From Terasakiella pusilla DSM 6293 (lineage in GTDB: Bacteria > Pseudomonadota > Alphaproteobacteria > Rhodospirillales > Terasakiellaceae): DNA of 64,000 bases. The notes under the pieces were generated by a model. It did no database searches. It was not told where the DNA came from and was given only the letters and a program-made list of their open reading frames with translations. The translations under genes and the position numbers were made by a program. Of the stretch, positions 15,568 through 23,743 are shown one piece after another (the first letter of the stretch is position 1; each line of letters begins with the position of its first letter). The stretch is taken from contig NZ_JHYO01000006.1 of the NCBI RefSeq assembly GCF_000688235.1, positions 62,001 to 126,000 of the forward strand. The letters run 5' to 3'.

Positions 15568-15801
15568 ATGTTTGCCGTCGCAACAGGAAATCAGAAAACA
15601 TTTGAAGTTGGTATTTATAATCAAGAGGTCCGTAGCTGCGTGAAAGAGAACGACAGCCATCTTGATTATGGTGACCAGTGGGCAGATGTACATTATCAGA
15701 ATATTATCGCAGATACGGAAGAAGAAGCCCGTTCCATGGTTGCCGAACGTTATCCGGCAGAACGGGGCTTCATTCTCGAGTCGATTTCAGAAAAAAGTTG
15801 A
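15568..15801 (+). CDS. Small protein of unknown function, copy 2 of a tandem pair
   Basis: A 77-residue paralogue of the preceding gene, with about ten extra N-terminal residues (MFAVATGNQK) before the shared FEVGIYN. It keeps YGDQWADVHY, the EEAR segment and YPAERGFILESIS. I choose the ATG at 15568 because GGGAG lies nine bases upstream; an in-frame GTG at 15559 sits directly on that ribosome site. The 85-bp spacer between the two copies contains no strong terminator, so they may be co-transcribed. The divergence of the copies shows that the duplication is old and both are kept. Function is unknown. Confidence 0.72.
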   Translation: MFAVATGNQKTFEVGIYNQEVRSCVKENDSHLDYGDQWADVHYQNIIADTEEEARSMVAERYPAERGFILESISEKS

Positions 15802-15814
15802 TCGACGTGCTGCG

Positions 15815-17452
15815 TTAATCCTGCTTCATTTTTTCAATTTCATGATCGCGTAAATTTTTCCGACGGATTTTGCCGGTTGCGGTCAGGGGAAGTTGATCAA
15901 CAAACTCGATATGCCTTGGATATTCGTGGGGAGAGAGTTTGTTTTTAACGAAATCACGAAGCTGGGTTTTAAGTTCAGGGGTGCCATCAAAGCCATCGCG
16001 CAAGGTGATAAAGGCTTTGATGGCTTCTGTACGTATAGGGTCCGGCACGCCGATGACAGCCGCCAGCGCCACGGCTTCGTGTTTGGTCAGGCAATCTTCA
16101 ATCTCTGACGGGCCGATGCGATATCCGGCGGAGGTGATAAGATCATCATCACGCCCGACAAAGAAGATATAGCCCTCTTCATCCATATAGCCTTGATCGC
16201 CCATGATCAGCCAGCCGTCGCGATACTTCTTTTTTGTGGCTTCCGGGTTATCCCAATATTCCAGCAGCTGAACCGGATCACCTTCGCGTACCGCAATGTC
16301 ACCGATCTCACCCCGTGGGACTTCAGCCGCATTTTCATCAATGATGCGGATGTCATGTCCGGGCACAGGCCGTCCCATAGAACCGGGTTTGACTGGCATG
16401 ATTTTGGCGCAGTTGGAGACCACGATGTTACATTCGGTTTGACCGTAATATTCATTGAGAGTCAGGCCAAAGGCTTTGCGCCCCCAATCAAGGAGTTCTT
16501 CGCCCATAGGTTCGCCCGCAACGGTGACGGTGCGTAAAGACAGGTCAAACCGATCAGCGATATTATCGACCTGTCGCATGATTTTAAGGGCGGTTGGCGG
16601 CATAAAGATATTGCGTACTTTGTGGCGCGCCATCAAATCCAGCGCGGCTTCCGGGTCAAACTTACGGGCCCGATAGGCCAGAACGGGGATGCCAAGATAC
16701 CATGCCCCCATCAAGATGTTCATCAAACCGCCAATCCATGCCCATTCTGCGGGTGTCCAGAACAGGTCATTTTCTTGGGGGGCAAATTCGTGGGACATTT
16801 GCACGCAAGGGATATGCCCTAGAATCGTGCGGTGGGCGTGTAAGGCGCCTTTGGGGTTGCCTGTGGTGCCGGAGGTGTAGATGATCAGGGCGCGATCTTC
16901 GGCTTTGGTATTGACGGGGGTGAACTCTTCGCTGATCCCGTCCAGTTCCTGATAGAGGCTGATGGCGCCGTCATCGGCACCGTCAACGAGAAAGACAAAT
17001 TCCAGTGCGGGCAGTTTGTCACGCAGCGGTTTGATTTTTTGATAATTCTCTTTATCGGTGACAAGTACGCGGGCCGCGCTATTTTGTAGGCGGAATTCCA
17101 ACGCTTCTTCCCGAAAGAGGGTAAAAAGCGGGATGGAGATAAAGCCAGCTTTCCAAGCCGCGACATGAGTTGCGGCGGTTTCCAGCGACTGGGTAAGCAG
17201 CACACCGACGCGATCTTCGCGCTGGAGGCCTATGCGGTTAAACAGGTTTGCCAGCTTGTTGGTGAAGCGTTTGACGTCTTCAAAGCTATAGCGCTGGATA
17301 TCGCCGTGTGCCTGTTCAACGATCAGGGCTGTTTTTGTTGGCGTTTTGTCGGCATGAACATCGCAGACCGATACGCCCATATTAAAATTTTCTGGTACAT
17401 CCCACGAAAAGGACGTGAAGATGTCGTCGTAGTTATCACTTTGTTTTAGCAT
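15815..17452 (-). CDS. Acyl-CoA synthetase (AMP-forming, acetyl/medium-chain type)
   Basis: A 545-residue ANL-superfamily adenylating enzyme. It has the P-loop YTSGTTGNPKG (about 190-200), YYGQTECN (A5 motif), GYRIGPSEIE (hinge region A8) and the C-terminal catalytic lysine in TATGKIRRK. It activates a carboxylic acid to its acyl-CoA with ATP; length and motifs resemble the acetyl-CoA synthetase-like/ACSM group, so a short or medium-chain acid is likely. The start is the ATG at 17452, with GGGAGG seven bases upstream; a GTG at 17467 is less likely. It stands alone on the minus strand, converging with the small-protein pair. Confidence 0.9.
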   Translation of the reverse strand: MLKQSDNYDDIFTSFSWDVPENFNMGVSVCDVHADKTPTKTALIVEQAHGDIQRYSFEDVKRFTNKLANLFNRIGLQREDRVGVLLTQSLETAATHVAAWKAGFISIPLFTLFREEALEFRLQNSAARVLVTDKENYQKIKPLRDKLPALEFVFLVDGADDGAISLYQELDGISEEFTPVNTKAEDRALIIYTSGTTGNPKGALHAHRTILGHIPCVQMSHEFAPQENDLFWTPAEWAWIGGLMNILMGAWYLGIPVLAYRARKFDPEAALDLMARHKVRNIFMPPTALKIMRQVDNIADRFDLSLRTVTVAGEPMGEELLDWGRKAFGLTLNEYYGQTECNIVVSNCAKIMPVKPGSMGRPVPGHDIRIIDENAAEVPRGEIGDIAVREGDPVQLLEYWDNPEATKKKYRDGWLIMGDQGYMDEEGYIFFVGRDDDLITSAGYRIGPSEIEDCLTKHEAVALAAVIGVPDPIRTEAIKAFITLRDGFDGTPELKTQLRDFVKNKLSPHEYPRHIEFVDQLPLTATGKIRRKNLRDHEIEKMKQD

Positions 17453-17527
17453 TGTTCTGCCTCCCACTTTTTAGTGATTGTAGGGGGAGGGAACAGAATG
17501 GCAATCGCAATTACTGCGTAGGGGACA

Positions 17528-18598
17528 TTATTCGGGGTTTAAAAAGGCTTCATAGACATTGACGCCATCAAGGACAATTCCGTCATAGCCTTCGCGAATG
17601 ATGCCATAGAGATAGGACATGTTGTTGCCATACATGATCTGGTGCCAACCGGGGTTCCAATATTGCACCATATGTTTGTCAGAAGTGGTTTCAGACGGGT
17701 TTAGGATAAAAGACGGGTTGCCTTGGCTCCAGTCGTCTTTCCAGTAGTAAGCGCCGCGATAGGCAGCCCCAATATCCATGATTGCTAACACAGGGCGGCG
17801 TGAGCCGAGCTTTTTATACTGCATGGTGCGCACATTATCCGGCCCCAAGGTCTGGGAGCGAAGATGGAAAACCGGTGTGGCGATCATATCGTAATTGGTG
17901 TTGTGCATTTTCATCGCATATTCTTCACGGCTGCCCATACGTGAAGAATCTTCGATGAGGGCAAAGTTTTTGATCAGATTGATATTGCTGACCGTATGTG
18001 AATTTTCGTTGATCGGGCGACGTGGCCAGTTGGGTAGACGGTTGTTAAAAATCCCTTTGTCCGGTGCCACATAGGGGATGAATTTGTTTTTTAAGGAAAA
18101 ACGGATGGCCGTATCAATATCTTTGGGTTTTTGAGCATAATCCACGGTAAAGATTTTAAGCCCTACATCACGCGCGATCTTTAATTCTTCTAACGTCTTT
18201 TTTTGTTCTTTTTCCGTCGTGCGCTGACCAATTTCAACACGGCCATAGGATAAGCCACTTTCTACCAATCCATCTAATGAACGCAAATAGACGGAGCTGG
18301 GGGCTGAGACCAACAAATCCACATCAACGATTTGTGTCATCAGCCCCTTGGCATCACGCACCAAGACGAGAAAATCCGGTTTAAACTTGCGTCCATACTT
18401 GGCGATGTTCTGCACAAGTGTGCGCATTTCTTCGGCGTAATCTATGAAGGGGGAGACATCTTGATAAAGTTGATTGCCATTCTCGTCAAACATCAGCGGT
18501 TTGCCTTGCGAGGTGGTCTGGGCATCCGCAATCGGGCTTGAGACTGACAAGCCGAGAATGAGGGCGCTACAAAATCCAACGAGTTTTCTTTTCAACAT
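17528..18598 (-). CDS. Secreted TM1410/GH114-like TIM-barrel protein
   Basis: A 356-residue exported protein: a signal peptide (MLKRKLVGF to about residue 27, cleavage near ADA), then a TIM-barrel-type domain. Features of the TM1410/DUF297 family, related to GH114 endo-alpha-1,4-polygalactosaminidase, are VLAIMDIGAAY mid-protein, the NPGWHQIMYG segment, and GYDGIVLDGVNVY near the C-terminus, where the conserved aspartate sits. It may cleave a galactosamine-containing exopolymer, but the substrate is not established. The ATG at 18598 is 7 bp after the stop of the upstream oxidase gene, so the two form an operon. No polysaccharide genes are adjacent. Confidence 0.7.
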   Translation of the reverse strand: MLKRKLVGFCSALILGLSVSSPIADAQTTSQGKPLMFDENGNQLYQDVSPFIDYAEEMRTLVQNIAKYGRKFKPDFLVLVRDAKGLMTQIVDVDLLVSAPSSVYLRSLDGLVESGLSYGRVEIGQRTTEKEQKKTLEELKIARDVGLKIFTVDYAQKPKDIDTAIRFSLKNKFIPYVAPDKGIFNNRLPNWPRRPINENSHTVSNINLIKNFALIEDSSRMGSREEYAMKMHNTNYDMIATPVFHLRSQTLGPDNVRTMQYKKLGSRRPVLAIMDIGAAYRGAYYWKDDWSQGNPSFILNPSETTSDKHMVQYWNPGWHQIMYGNNMSYLYGIIREGYDGIVLDGVNVYEAFLNPE

Positions 18599-18605
18599 CA
18601 CAAAT

Positions 18606-19724
18606 CTATTTCGCTTCCAGTTGCTCCATGACCTCTTGGGCAATCGCCAGACTAGAGGTTAGTCCCGGCGATTCTATCCCAAACAAGTTTACAAACCCTA
18701 AAATACCATGGTCCTTGGGTCCTTGGATCATGAAATCACGCGCTTCTTCACCGGGGGCCTGAATTTTGGGGCGCACACCGGAATAATCCGCATGCAGATC
18801 ACCGTCTTTCAGGGCAGGCCAATAGCGGCGAATGGCCTCATAAAAGATCTCGCCGCGTTTGGGGTCAACCGCATAGTCAATATCTTTGCCATCGTCCAGC
18901 CATTCCACATCAGGGCCAAAGCGGGCCTGCCCGCCCATATCCAAGGTCAGGTGGACGCCAAGCCCGGCTTTTTCCGGCACCGGATAGATCAGGTGAGAAA
19001 AGGGGGCTTTGGTCCCAAGGGAGAAGTAGTTCCCCTTACAGAAATAATCATCGGGAATGAGCTTTTGATCAAAGCCATCCAAGGTGCGCGCCAGTTCAAT
19101 GGCATAAAGACCGGCAGCGTTGACAACGATATCAGCGCTGATCGTCATGGGCATGTCGCCGCCGACTTCTAGGGTAATGCCGCTTTCCTCAATCTTACCC
19201 GACAGGACGGGGCTGTTTAAGGCCAGCATGGCGCCTTGTTCTTCCGCGTCGCCTTGCAGGGCAAGCATGAAGGCATGTGTATCAACGATGCCTGTTGACG
19301 GCGATAAAAGGGCAGCTTCGCAAGACAGATTAGGTTCGCGACTCCGGGCTTCATCTTTTGATAGCCAGACGAGGTCGTTCACCCCATTTTCAGCGGCTTT
19401 TACTTGCACGGCCTTGAGGGCATCGAGTTGATCGGGCGATGTCGCAACGATCAGTTTACCCAGCTTTTTATAAGGCACGCCGTGACTATCGCAGAAGTCA
19501 TAGAGCATCTCTTTGCCTTGGACGCACAGCTTGGCTTTCAGGCTGTCTTTTGGGTAGTAAATGCCTGCGTGGATGACTTCGCTATTGCGCGAGCTGGTGC
19601 CCATGCCGATGGCTTTGTCGGCTTCAATAATGATGACTTCTTTGCCTGATTGGGCAAGGCTTCTGGCGATGGCTAGGCCGACGACACCAGCACCGATTAC
19701 AATCGCGTCAACGCGTTCGCTCAT
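18606..19724 (-). CDS. lhgO: L-2-hydroxyglutarate oxidase-like FAD protein
   Basis: A 372-residue FAD-dependent oxidoreductase of the DAO/GlpD-like fold. It has the dinucleotide motif [13 protein letters not shown] (residues 9-21), the second FAD stretch [15 protein letters not shown] typical of LhgO/L2HGDH, and the C-terminal flavin-binding [11 protein letters not shown]. LhgO oxidises L-2-hydroxyglutarate to 2-oxoglutarate and passes electrons to the membrane quinone pool; other 2-hydroxyacids are possible. It is the first gene of a two-gene minus-strand unit with the secreted TM1410-like protein 7 bp downstream, a pairing with no obvious metabolic logic. Confidence 0.85.
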   Translation of the reverse strand: MSERVDAIVIGAGVVGLAIARSLAQSGKEVIIIEADKAIGMGTSSRNSEVIHAGIYYPKDSLKAKLCVQGKEMLYDFCDSHGVPYKKLGKLIVATSPDQLDALKAVQVKAAENGVNDLVWLSKDEARSREPNLSCEAALLSPSTGIVDTHAFMLALQGDAEEQGAMLALNSPVLSGKIEESGITLEVGGDMPMTISADIVVNAAGLYAIELARTLDGFDQKLIPDDYFCKGNYFSLGTKAPFSHLIYPVPEKAGLGVHLTLDMGGQARFGPDVEWLDDGKDIDYAVDPKRGEIFYEAIRRYWPALKDGDLHADYSGVRPKIQAPGEEARDFMIQGPKDHGILGFVNLFGIESPGLTSSLAIAQEVMEQLEAK

Positions 19725-19801
19725 GTTCTTCTCTGTCCGATAGTCTGCTGATTAGGTGAGTGAAGGCGCACTATGGAGCCTTGGTAAAATTCGCGCAATA
19801 A

Positions 19802-19845
19802 AAAAGGCAAAACCCAATTTTGCGAACGCTTGGGTTTTGCCTTTT
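19802..19845 (-). terminator. Strong Rho-independent terminator
   Basis: A 16-bp perfect stem (19802-19817 with 19830-19845) has a 12-base loop. On the minus strand it is followed by a run of T (TTTTTTATT). It ends the gene at 19867 and insulates it from lhgO. Confidence 0.9.
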
Positions 19846-19866
19846 GAAAGGAAAGGTCTGTTTAAA

Positions 19867-20334
19867 TTAGTCTTGCGACAAGTTGTTTTCTTTGATCACG
19901 CGCATCGCTTTTTCGGTCGCGGTTTCTTTTTTCTTACTGTGCAGGTCATTGAGATATTCAATAACGCTTTTGGTGACCTTGTTATATTCTGCGGGCTTTT
20001 CTTCTTTCAGGGCCATGTTATAAATGCCGTCACAATTTCTCTTGGCAACGTCATTTTCTTTTTCCCATTTTCTCTCAACCATTTTGATGAAGCGGGTCAG
20101 GTAGCCCGGCTTGATTTCGTCAATGTTCTGTTTCTCACTGAACGAGTGGACGAGGTTGAGGACTGTTTCGGCTTTATCTTGTCTGTCCAGTTTTTTGAAA
20201 ACGCTAATGCAGCCGATCGTGCTATAGAGGAAGCCTTCTTCTTTATTCACTTCTTCGCTCATGTAAATAATGATGGAAGCGATGGAGGCAAAAACGGCGA
20301 TAAAGACGATTGTAAACAGAAAGGCTTTTTTCAT
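19867..20334 (-). CDS. Small membrane-anchored protein of unknown function
   Basis: A 155-residue protein. Residues 1-25 (MKKAFLFTIV...) form a signal anchor or uncleaved membrane helix; the remainder is highly charged, lysine- and glutamate-rich and probably all-helical, facing the periplasm, with two cysteines (near residues 42 and 101) that could pair there. I do not recognise the family. It is a single gene between terminators or promoters, with a strong terminator 22 bases after its stop. The opposite strand has a longer open frame, but that translation is phenylalanine-rich low-complexity, as expected of a shadow of a lysine-rich gene. Confidence 0.65.
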   Translation of the reverse strand: MKKAFLFTIVFIAVFASIASIIIYMSEEVNKEEGFLYSTIGCISVFKKLDRQDKAETVLNLVHSFSEKQNIDEIKPGYLTRFIKMVERKWEKENDVAKRNCDGIYNMALKEEKPAEYNKVTKSVIEYLNDLHSKKKETATEKAMRVIKENNLSQD

Positions 20335-20446
20335 GATGGAAAGTCCAAGTTGAAAGTTTTCCTGACCCTACTGTCATCCTTGCCAAAAGGCAAGGGATGG
20401 CACTACATTGGGAACTTAAAAAAGTCTTAACAAGAGATTCTATTCC

Positions 20447-22501
20447 ATGTGCTCTGAAATCGTAAAGTCCGTCTGCCCCCATGACTGCCCCAGTGTTTGC
20501 GCGCTGGAGGTCCAGAAACTATCTACCAGCCAAATCGGTAAAGTGAACGGTAGCCGTGAAAACCCGTTTACCAATGGCTTGGTCTGCGGGAAGGTCGCGC
20601 GCTATGCAGAACGTCTGCATCATCCTGATCGCTTGCTTTATCCGATGAAACGGGTTGGCAAAAAGGGTGAAGGCAAGTTTGCGCGGATCACATGGGATGA
20701 AGCACTGGATGAAATTGCAGAACGACTGCTGACGGTTGAGAAAGCATTGGGGAGCGAGGCCATCTGGCCGTTCTTTTACGCCGGGACCATGGGGCATGTG
20801 ATGCGCGATGGAATTAAACGTCTGACCCATGAAAAGCGTTATTCCAAAATGCAGGGGACTTACTGTGTTGCCTTGTCGTCACCGGGATGGAATGCCGGGG
20901 TTGGCACGCAACGCGGACCAAACGTGCTGGAAATGGAAAAATCCGATGTGATTGTGATTTGGGGGCTGAATGCGGTTTCCAGCCAGATCCATTTGATGAC
21001 CCATGCTTTAAAGGGTGTAAAGAACGGCGCGAAACTGATCGTGGTTGATCCGTACAAAAACAAGACAGCAGAAAAAGCTCATCTACATTTGGCACCAAGA
21101 CCGGGGACCGATGGGGCGTTAGCCTGTGCGGTGATGCATGTGTTGTTTAAAGAAGGTTTTGCTGATCGCGATTATCTGGCGGAATATACCGATGTCCCCA
21201 CTGAGTTTGAAGAGCATTTAAAAAGCAAGACACCTGAATGGGCAGAAGAAATTACCGGCATACCCGCCCATACGATTGAAGCCTTCGCCCGCCTATACGG
21301 CAGCACCAAAAAAAGCTTCCTGCGTATTGGGCATGGCATGACGCGATCACGTAACGGTGCCCATAATATGCATGCGGTGACCTGTCTGCCAGCGGTCACA
21401 GGGGCGTGGCGCGTTGAAGGGGGTGGGGCACTTTATAGTCAAGGCAATCTGGCATCGCTGGACAAGACCCTGATTGAAGGGCGCGACGTGATTGATGAAA
21501 GCGCGCGCACGCTTGATCAATCCCGCATCGGCGAGATCCTCTGTGGATCAAAAGAAGCGTTGAAAAACGGCCCGCCGGTAAAAGCCCTGTTTATCCAAAA
21601 CACCAACCCACTAAGCGTTGCCCCAGATTCTGAAGCGGTGCGCAAAGGGTTTGCGCGCGAAGACCTGTTCACCTGTGTGCATGAGCAGTTTATGACAGAA
21701 ACCGCGCAATATGCAGACATCGTCCTACCTGCAACCATGTTTCTGGAACATGATGATCTGTATACGGCCAGCGGTCACGGGACCTTGCAGGTTGGGAAAA
21801 AGGTCATTGAAACCACCGGCGAATGTAAGTCGAACCATGAGGTACTGAGCTTGTTGGCAAAGCGCCTTGGGGCGACGCATGAAGGGTTTGAGAAAACCGC
21901 GCTGGAGTTGATTGAAGAAACGCTCAAAGCGTCGGGCTATCCCACAGCAAACGAACTGGTCAACAAAACCGGTGAAGACTTGTATGTTGATTTTGACGAG
22001 GCACACTTTATCAACGGGTTCGGAACGGCGGATAAAAAATTCCACTTTAAGCCGGACTGGTCAGCCCTTGGTCCCAACGCGAAAGATATGCCTGCCTTCC
22101 CGGATCATTGGGATGTCATTGATGAGAAGACGGTGGAAAGACCGTTCCGTTTAATCACGCCGCCATCACAGAATTTTTTAAACTCGTCCTTTACGGAAAC
22201 CAGAACGTCGCGTTTGAAAGAACGATGTCCCGAAGTGTTGGTGAACAACCGTATCATGCGAAAGTTAGGCCTGTCGGATGGGGACCTTGTACGTATCGGC
22301 AATGACCGCGCAAGTGTTGTCCTGAATGCGGTTGGTGTGAATGGCCAGCATGAAGACACACTGGTTGTTGAAGGCATTTGGCCGAGTTCATCTTTTGTGG
22401 AAGGGCGGGGCATTAACAGTCTGACATCTAGTCAGCCGGGGTATCCAAACAACGGAGCGGTTTATCACGATACATCGGTTTGGATGAAGGTTGACCTGTA
22501 A
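20447..22501 (+). CDS. Molybdopterin-dependent oxidoreductase
   Basis: A 684-residue enzyme of the DMSO reductase/formate dehydrogenase superfamily. The N-terminus has an iron-sulfur motif (CPHDCPSVC at about residues 10-18, then CGK near 47). The molybdopterin-binding domains follow, with IVIWGLNAVSSQ and VVDPYKNKTA (about 165-200), and a C-terminal dinucleotide-binding domain starts near residue 565. The substrate is unknown; formate-dehydrogenase-like and polysulfide-type relatives share this layout, and the metal ligand is not clear to me. There is no twin-arginine signal, so it is cytoplasmic. It is immediately followed by mipZ with 1 base between them. Confidence 0.87.
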   Translation: MCSEIVKSVCPHDCPSVCALEVQKLSTSQIGKVNGSRENPFTNGLVCGKVARYAERLHHPDRLLYPMKRVGKKGEGKFARITWDEALDEIAERLLTVEKALGSEAIWPFFYAGTMGHVMRDGIKRLTHEKRYSKMQGTYCVALSSPGWNAGVGTQRGPNVLEMEKSDVIVIWGLNAVSSQIHLMTHALKGVKNGAKLIVVDPYKNKTAEKAHLHLAPRPGTDGALACAVMHVLFKEGFADRDYLAEYTDVPTEFEEHLKSKTPEWAEEITGIPAHTIEAFARLYGSTKKSFLRIGHGMTRSRNGAHNMHAVTCLPAVTGAWRVEGGGALYSQGNLASLDKTLIEGRDVIDESARTLDQSRIGEILCGSKEALKNGPPVKALFIQNTNPLSVAPDSEAVRKGFAREDLFTCVHEQFMTETAQYADIVLPATMFLEHDDLYTASGHGTLQVGKKVIETTGECKSNHEVLSLLAKRLGATHEGFEKTALELIEETLKASGYPTANELVNKTGEDLYVDFDEAHFINGFGTADKKFHFKPDWSALGPNAKDMPAFPDHWDVIDEKTVERPFRLITPPSQNFLNSSFTETRTSRLKERCPEVLVNNRIMRKLGLSDGDLVRIGNDRASVVLNAVGVNGQHEDTLVVEGIWPSSSFVEGRGINSLTSSQPGYPNNGAVYHDTSVWMKVDL

Positions 22502-22502
22502 G

Positions 22503-23252
22503 ATGGGCGCACACGTTATTGTCCTTGGAAATGAAAAAGGCGGTACAGGAAAGTCTACAGCAGCGATGCACGTCATTGCTGCGCTGTTGGGACAAGGCCT
22601 GCGGGTTGGCAGTTTGGATTTGGACTTAAGACAGGGGACCTTGTCACGCTATATTGAAAACCGCAGTAAATCTGATCGTTTACTGCGCGCCCCTGATCAT
22701 ATCCGTATTGTGGAAGACAATGGGCATTTTCAGGACGCTTTTGCGCGCTTAAGTGATGCGGAAGATGTGGTGGTGATTGATACGCCCGGTCATGATACGC
22801 CTCTGGGGCAATTGGCTCATAGCTATGCCGATACGTTGATCACGCCTTTAAACGACAGTTTTATTGACTTGGATGTACTGGCGCGGGTGAACGGGGAGAG
22901 TTTGACGATTGAACATCCCAGCCACTATGCGGAAACCGTCTGGAAGCAGCGTCAGCAAAAAATGTTGAACCAGAAAGGCGGGCATATTGACTGGATTGTC
23001 ATGCGCAATCGCTTAAGCCATCTGGATGCCCGCAACAAAAGAGATATGGAAAAGCTGCTGGATGCCATGTCCAAACGATTGGGCTGTCGCATTGTCGCGG
23101 GCTTTGGGGAGCGTGTCATCTATCGGGAGCTGTTTTTAAAAGGGCTGACCATGATGGATTTATCGGCAGAAGAACTTTCCATGTCCCACTTGGCAGCACG
23201 ACAAGAGGTGCGTACCTTAATTGAATCCATAAACTTACCTTGTCTGGATTAG
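22503..23252 (+). CDS. mipZ: Division-plane positioning ATPase MipZ
   Basis: A 249-residue ParA/MinD-type ATPase. It has the deviant Walker A EKGGTGKST (about residues 11-19), LDLDLRQGTLSRYIENR, IDTPGHD, and the MipZ-specific DSFIDLDVL and VIYRELFLKGLT stretches that match Caulobacter MipZ closely from memory. MipZ binds ParB at the poles and inhibits FtsZ assembly there, placing the division site at midcell; alphaproteobacteria use it in place of MinCDE. The ATG at 22503 directly follows the oxidoreductase stop; a TTG at 22491 is an alternative. No ribosome site is clear, so translational coupling is likely. Confidence 0.93.
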   Translation: MGAHVIVLGNEKGGTGKSTAAMHVIAALLGQGLRVGSLDLDLRQGTLSRYIENRSKSDRLLRAPDHIRIVEDNGHFQDAFARLSDAEDVVVIDTPGHDTPLGQLAHSYADTLITPLNDSFIDLDVLARVNGESLTIEHPSHYAETVWKQRQQKMLNQKGGHIDWIVMRNRLSHLDARNKRDMEKLLDAMSKRLGCRIVAGFGERVIYRELFLKGLTMMDLSAEELSMSHLAARQEVRTLIESINLPCLD

Positions 23253-23253
23253 A

Positions 23254-23733
23254 ATGATCTTTTATCTGATCATGATCGCTGTCGGCGTGCTGGCGGCTTA
23301 CACACTTCTTTATTGGTTCTCGAAAGCGGACCCGAAGGAGATTGTGCGCCTGTTAAAATGGGCCGTGGTGGTGCTTCTGCTGTTGGTTATGATTGGGCTG
23401 GCGGTGACGGGGAAGGCGGTTCTCGCTTTTGCGGGCTTCCCTGTTTTACTGGTCTGGTTTCAACGCTACCGCACCATTATGCAGGGCTTGCGGGCTTTTA
23501 AGCGTTTTATGAATGGCAAGGCACAAGGCGCAGCAGGGAAAACGGATCCCAACGCCCCCATGACCCGACAAGAGGCGTTGGATATTTTGGGCTTGGAGCC
23601 TGATGCGTGCGAGGCGGAAATCAAGGCAGCTTATTATCGCAAGATCAAGGAAGTTCATCCCGACCTTGGCGGAAGCGATGAGCTGGCGGCCCGGATCAAT
23701 CGGGCGAAAGAAGTACTGTTAAAAGGGCAGTGA
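23254..23733 (+). CDS. Membrane-anchored J-domain protein
   Basis: A 159-residue protein with two N-terminal membrane helices (about residues 2-21 and 35-68, the second possibly a hairpin), a glycine/alanine linker and a C-terminal J domain (about 103-159) with the HPD tripeptide at 135-137. J domains stimulate DnaK ATPase; this membrane-tethered short type resembles the Pam18/TIM14 and DjlA-like group. It would recruit DnaK to the inner membrane. The ATG follows the mipZ stop with one base between them, so they are co-translated. Whether it works with MipZ is not known. Confidence 0.85.
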   Translation: MIFYLIMIAVGVLAAYTLLYWFSKADPKEIVRLLKWAVVVLLLLVMIGLAVTGKAVLAFAGFPVLLVWFQRYRTIMQGLRAFKRFMNGKAQGAAGKTDPNAPMTRQEALDILGLEPDACEAEIKAAYYRKIKEVHPDLGGSDELAARINRAKEVLLKGQ

Positions 23734-23743
23734 CGAAGACGTG

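Noticed and set aside
19756-20430. 224-codon open frame on the plus strand opposite the small membrane protein gene
   Set aside because: Phenylalanine-rich low-complexity translation, as expected opposite a lysine/glutamate-rich gene. The minus frame has a signal anchor and a terminator behind it.
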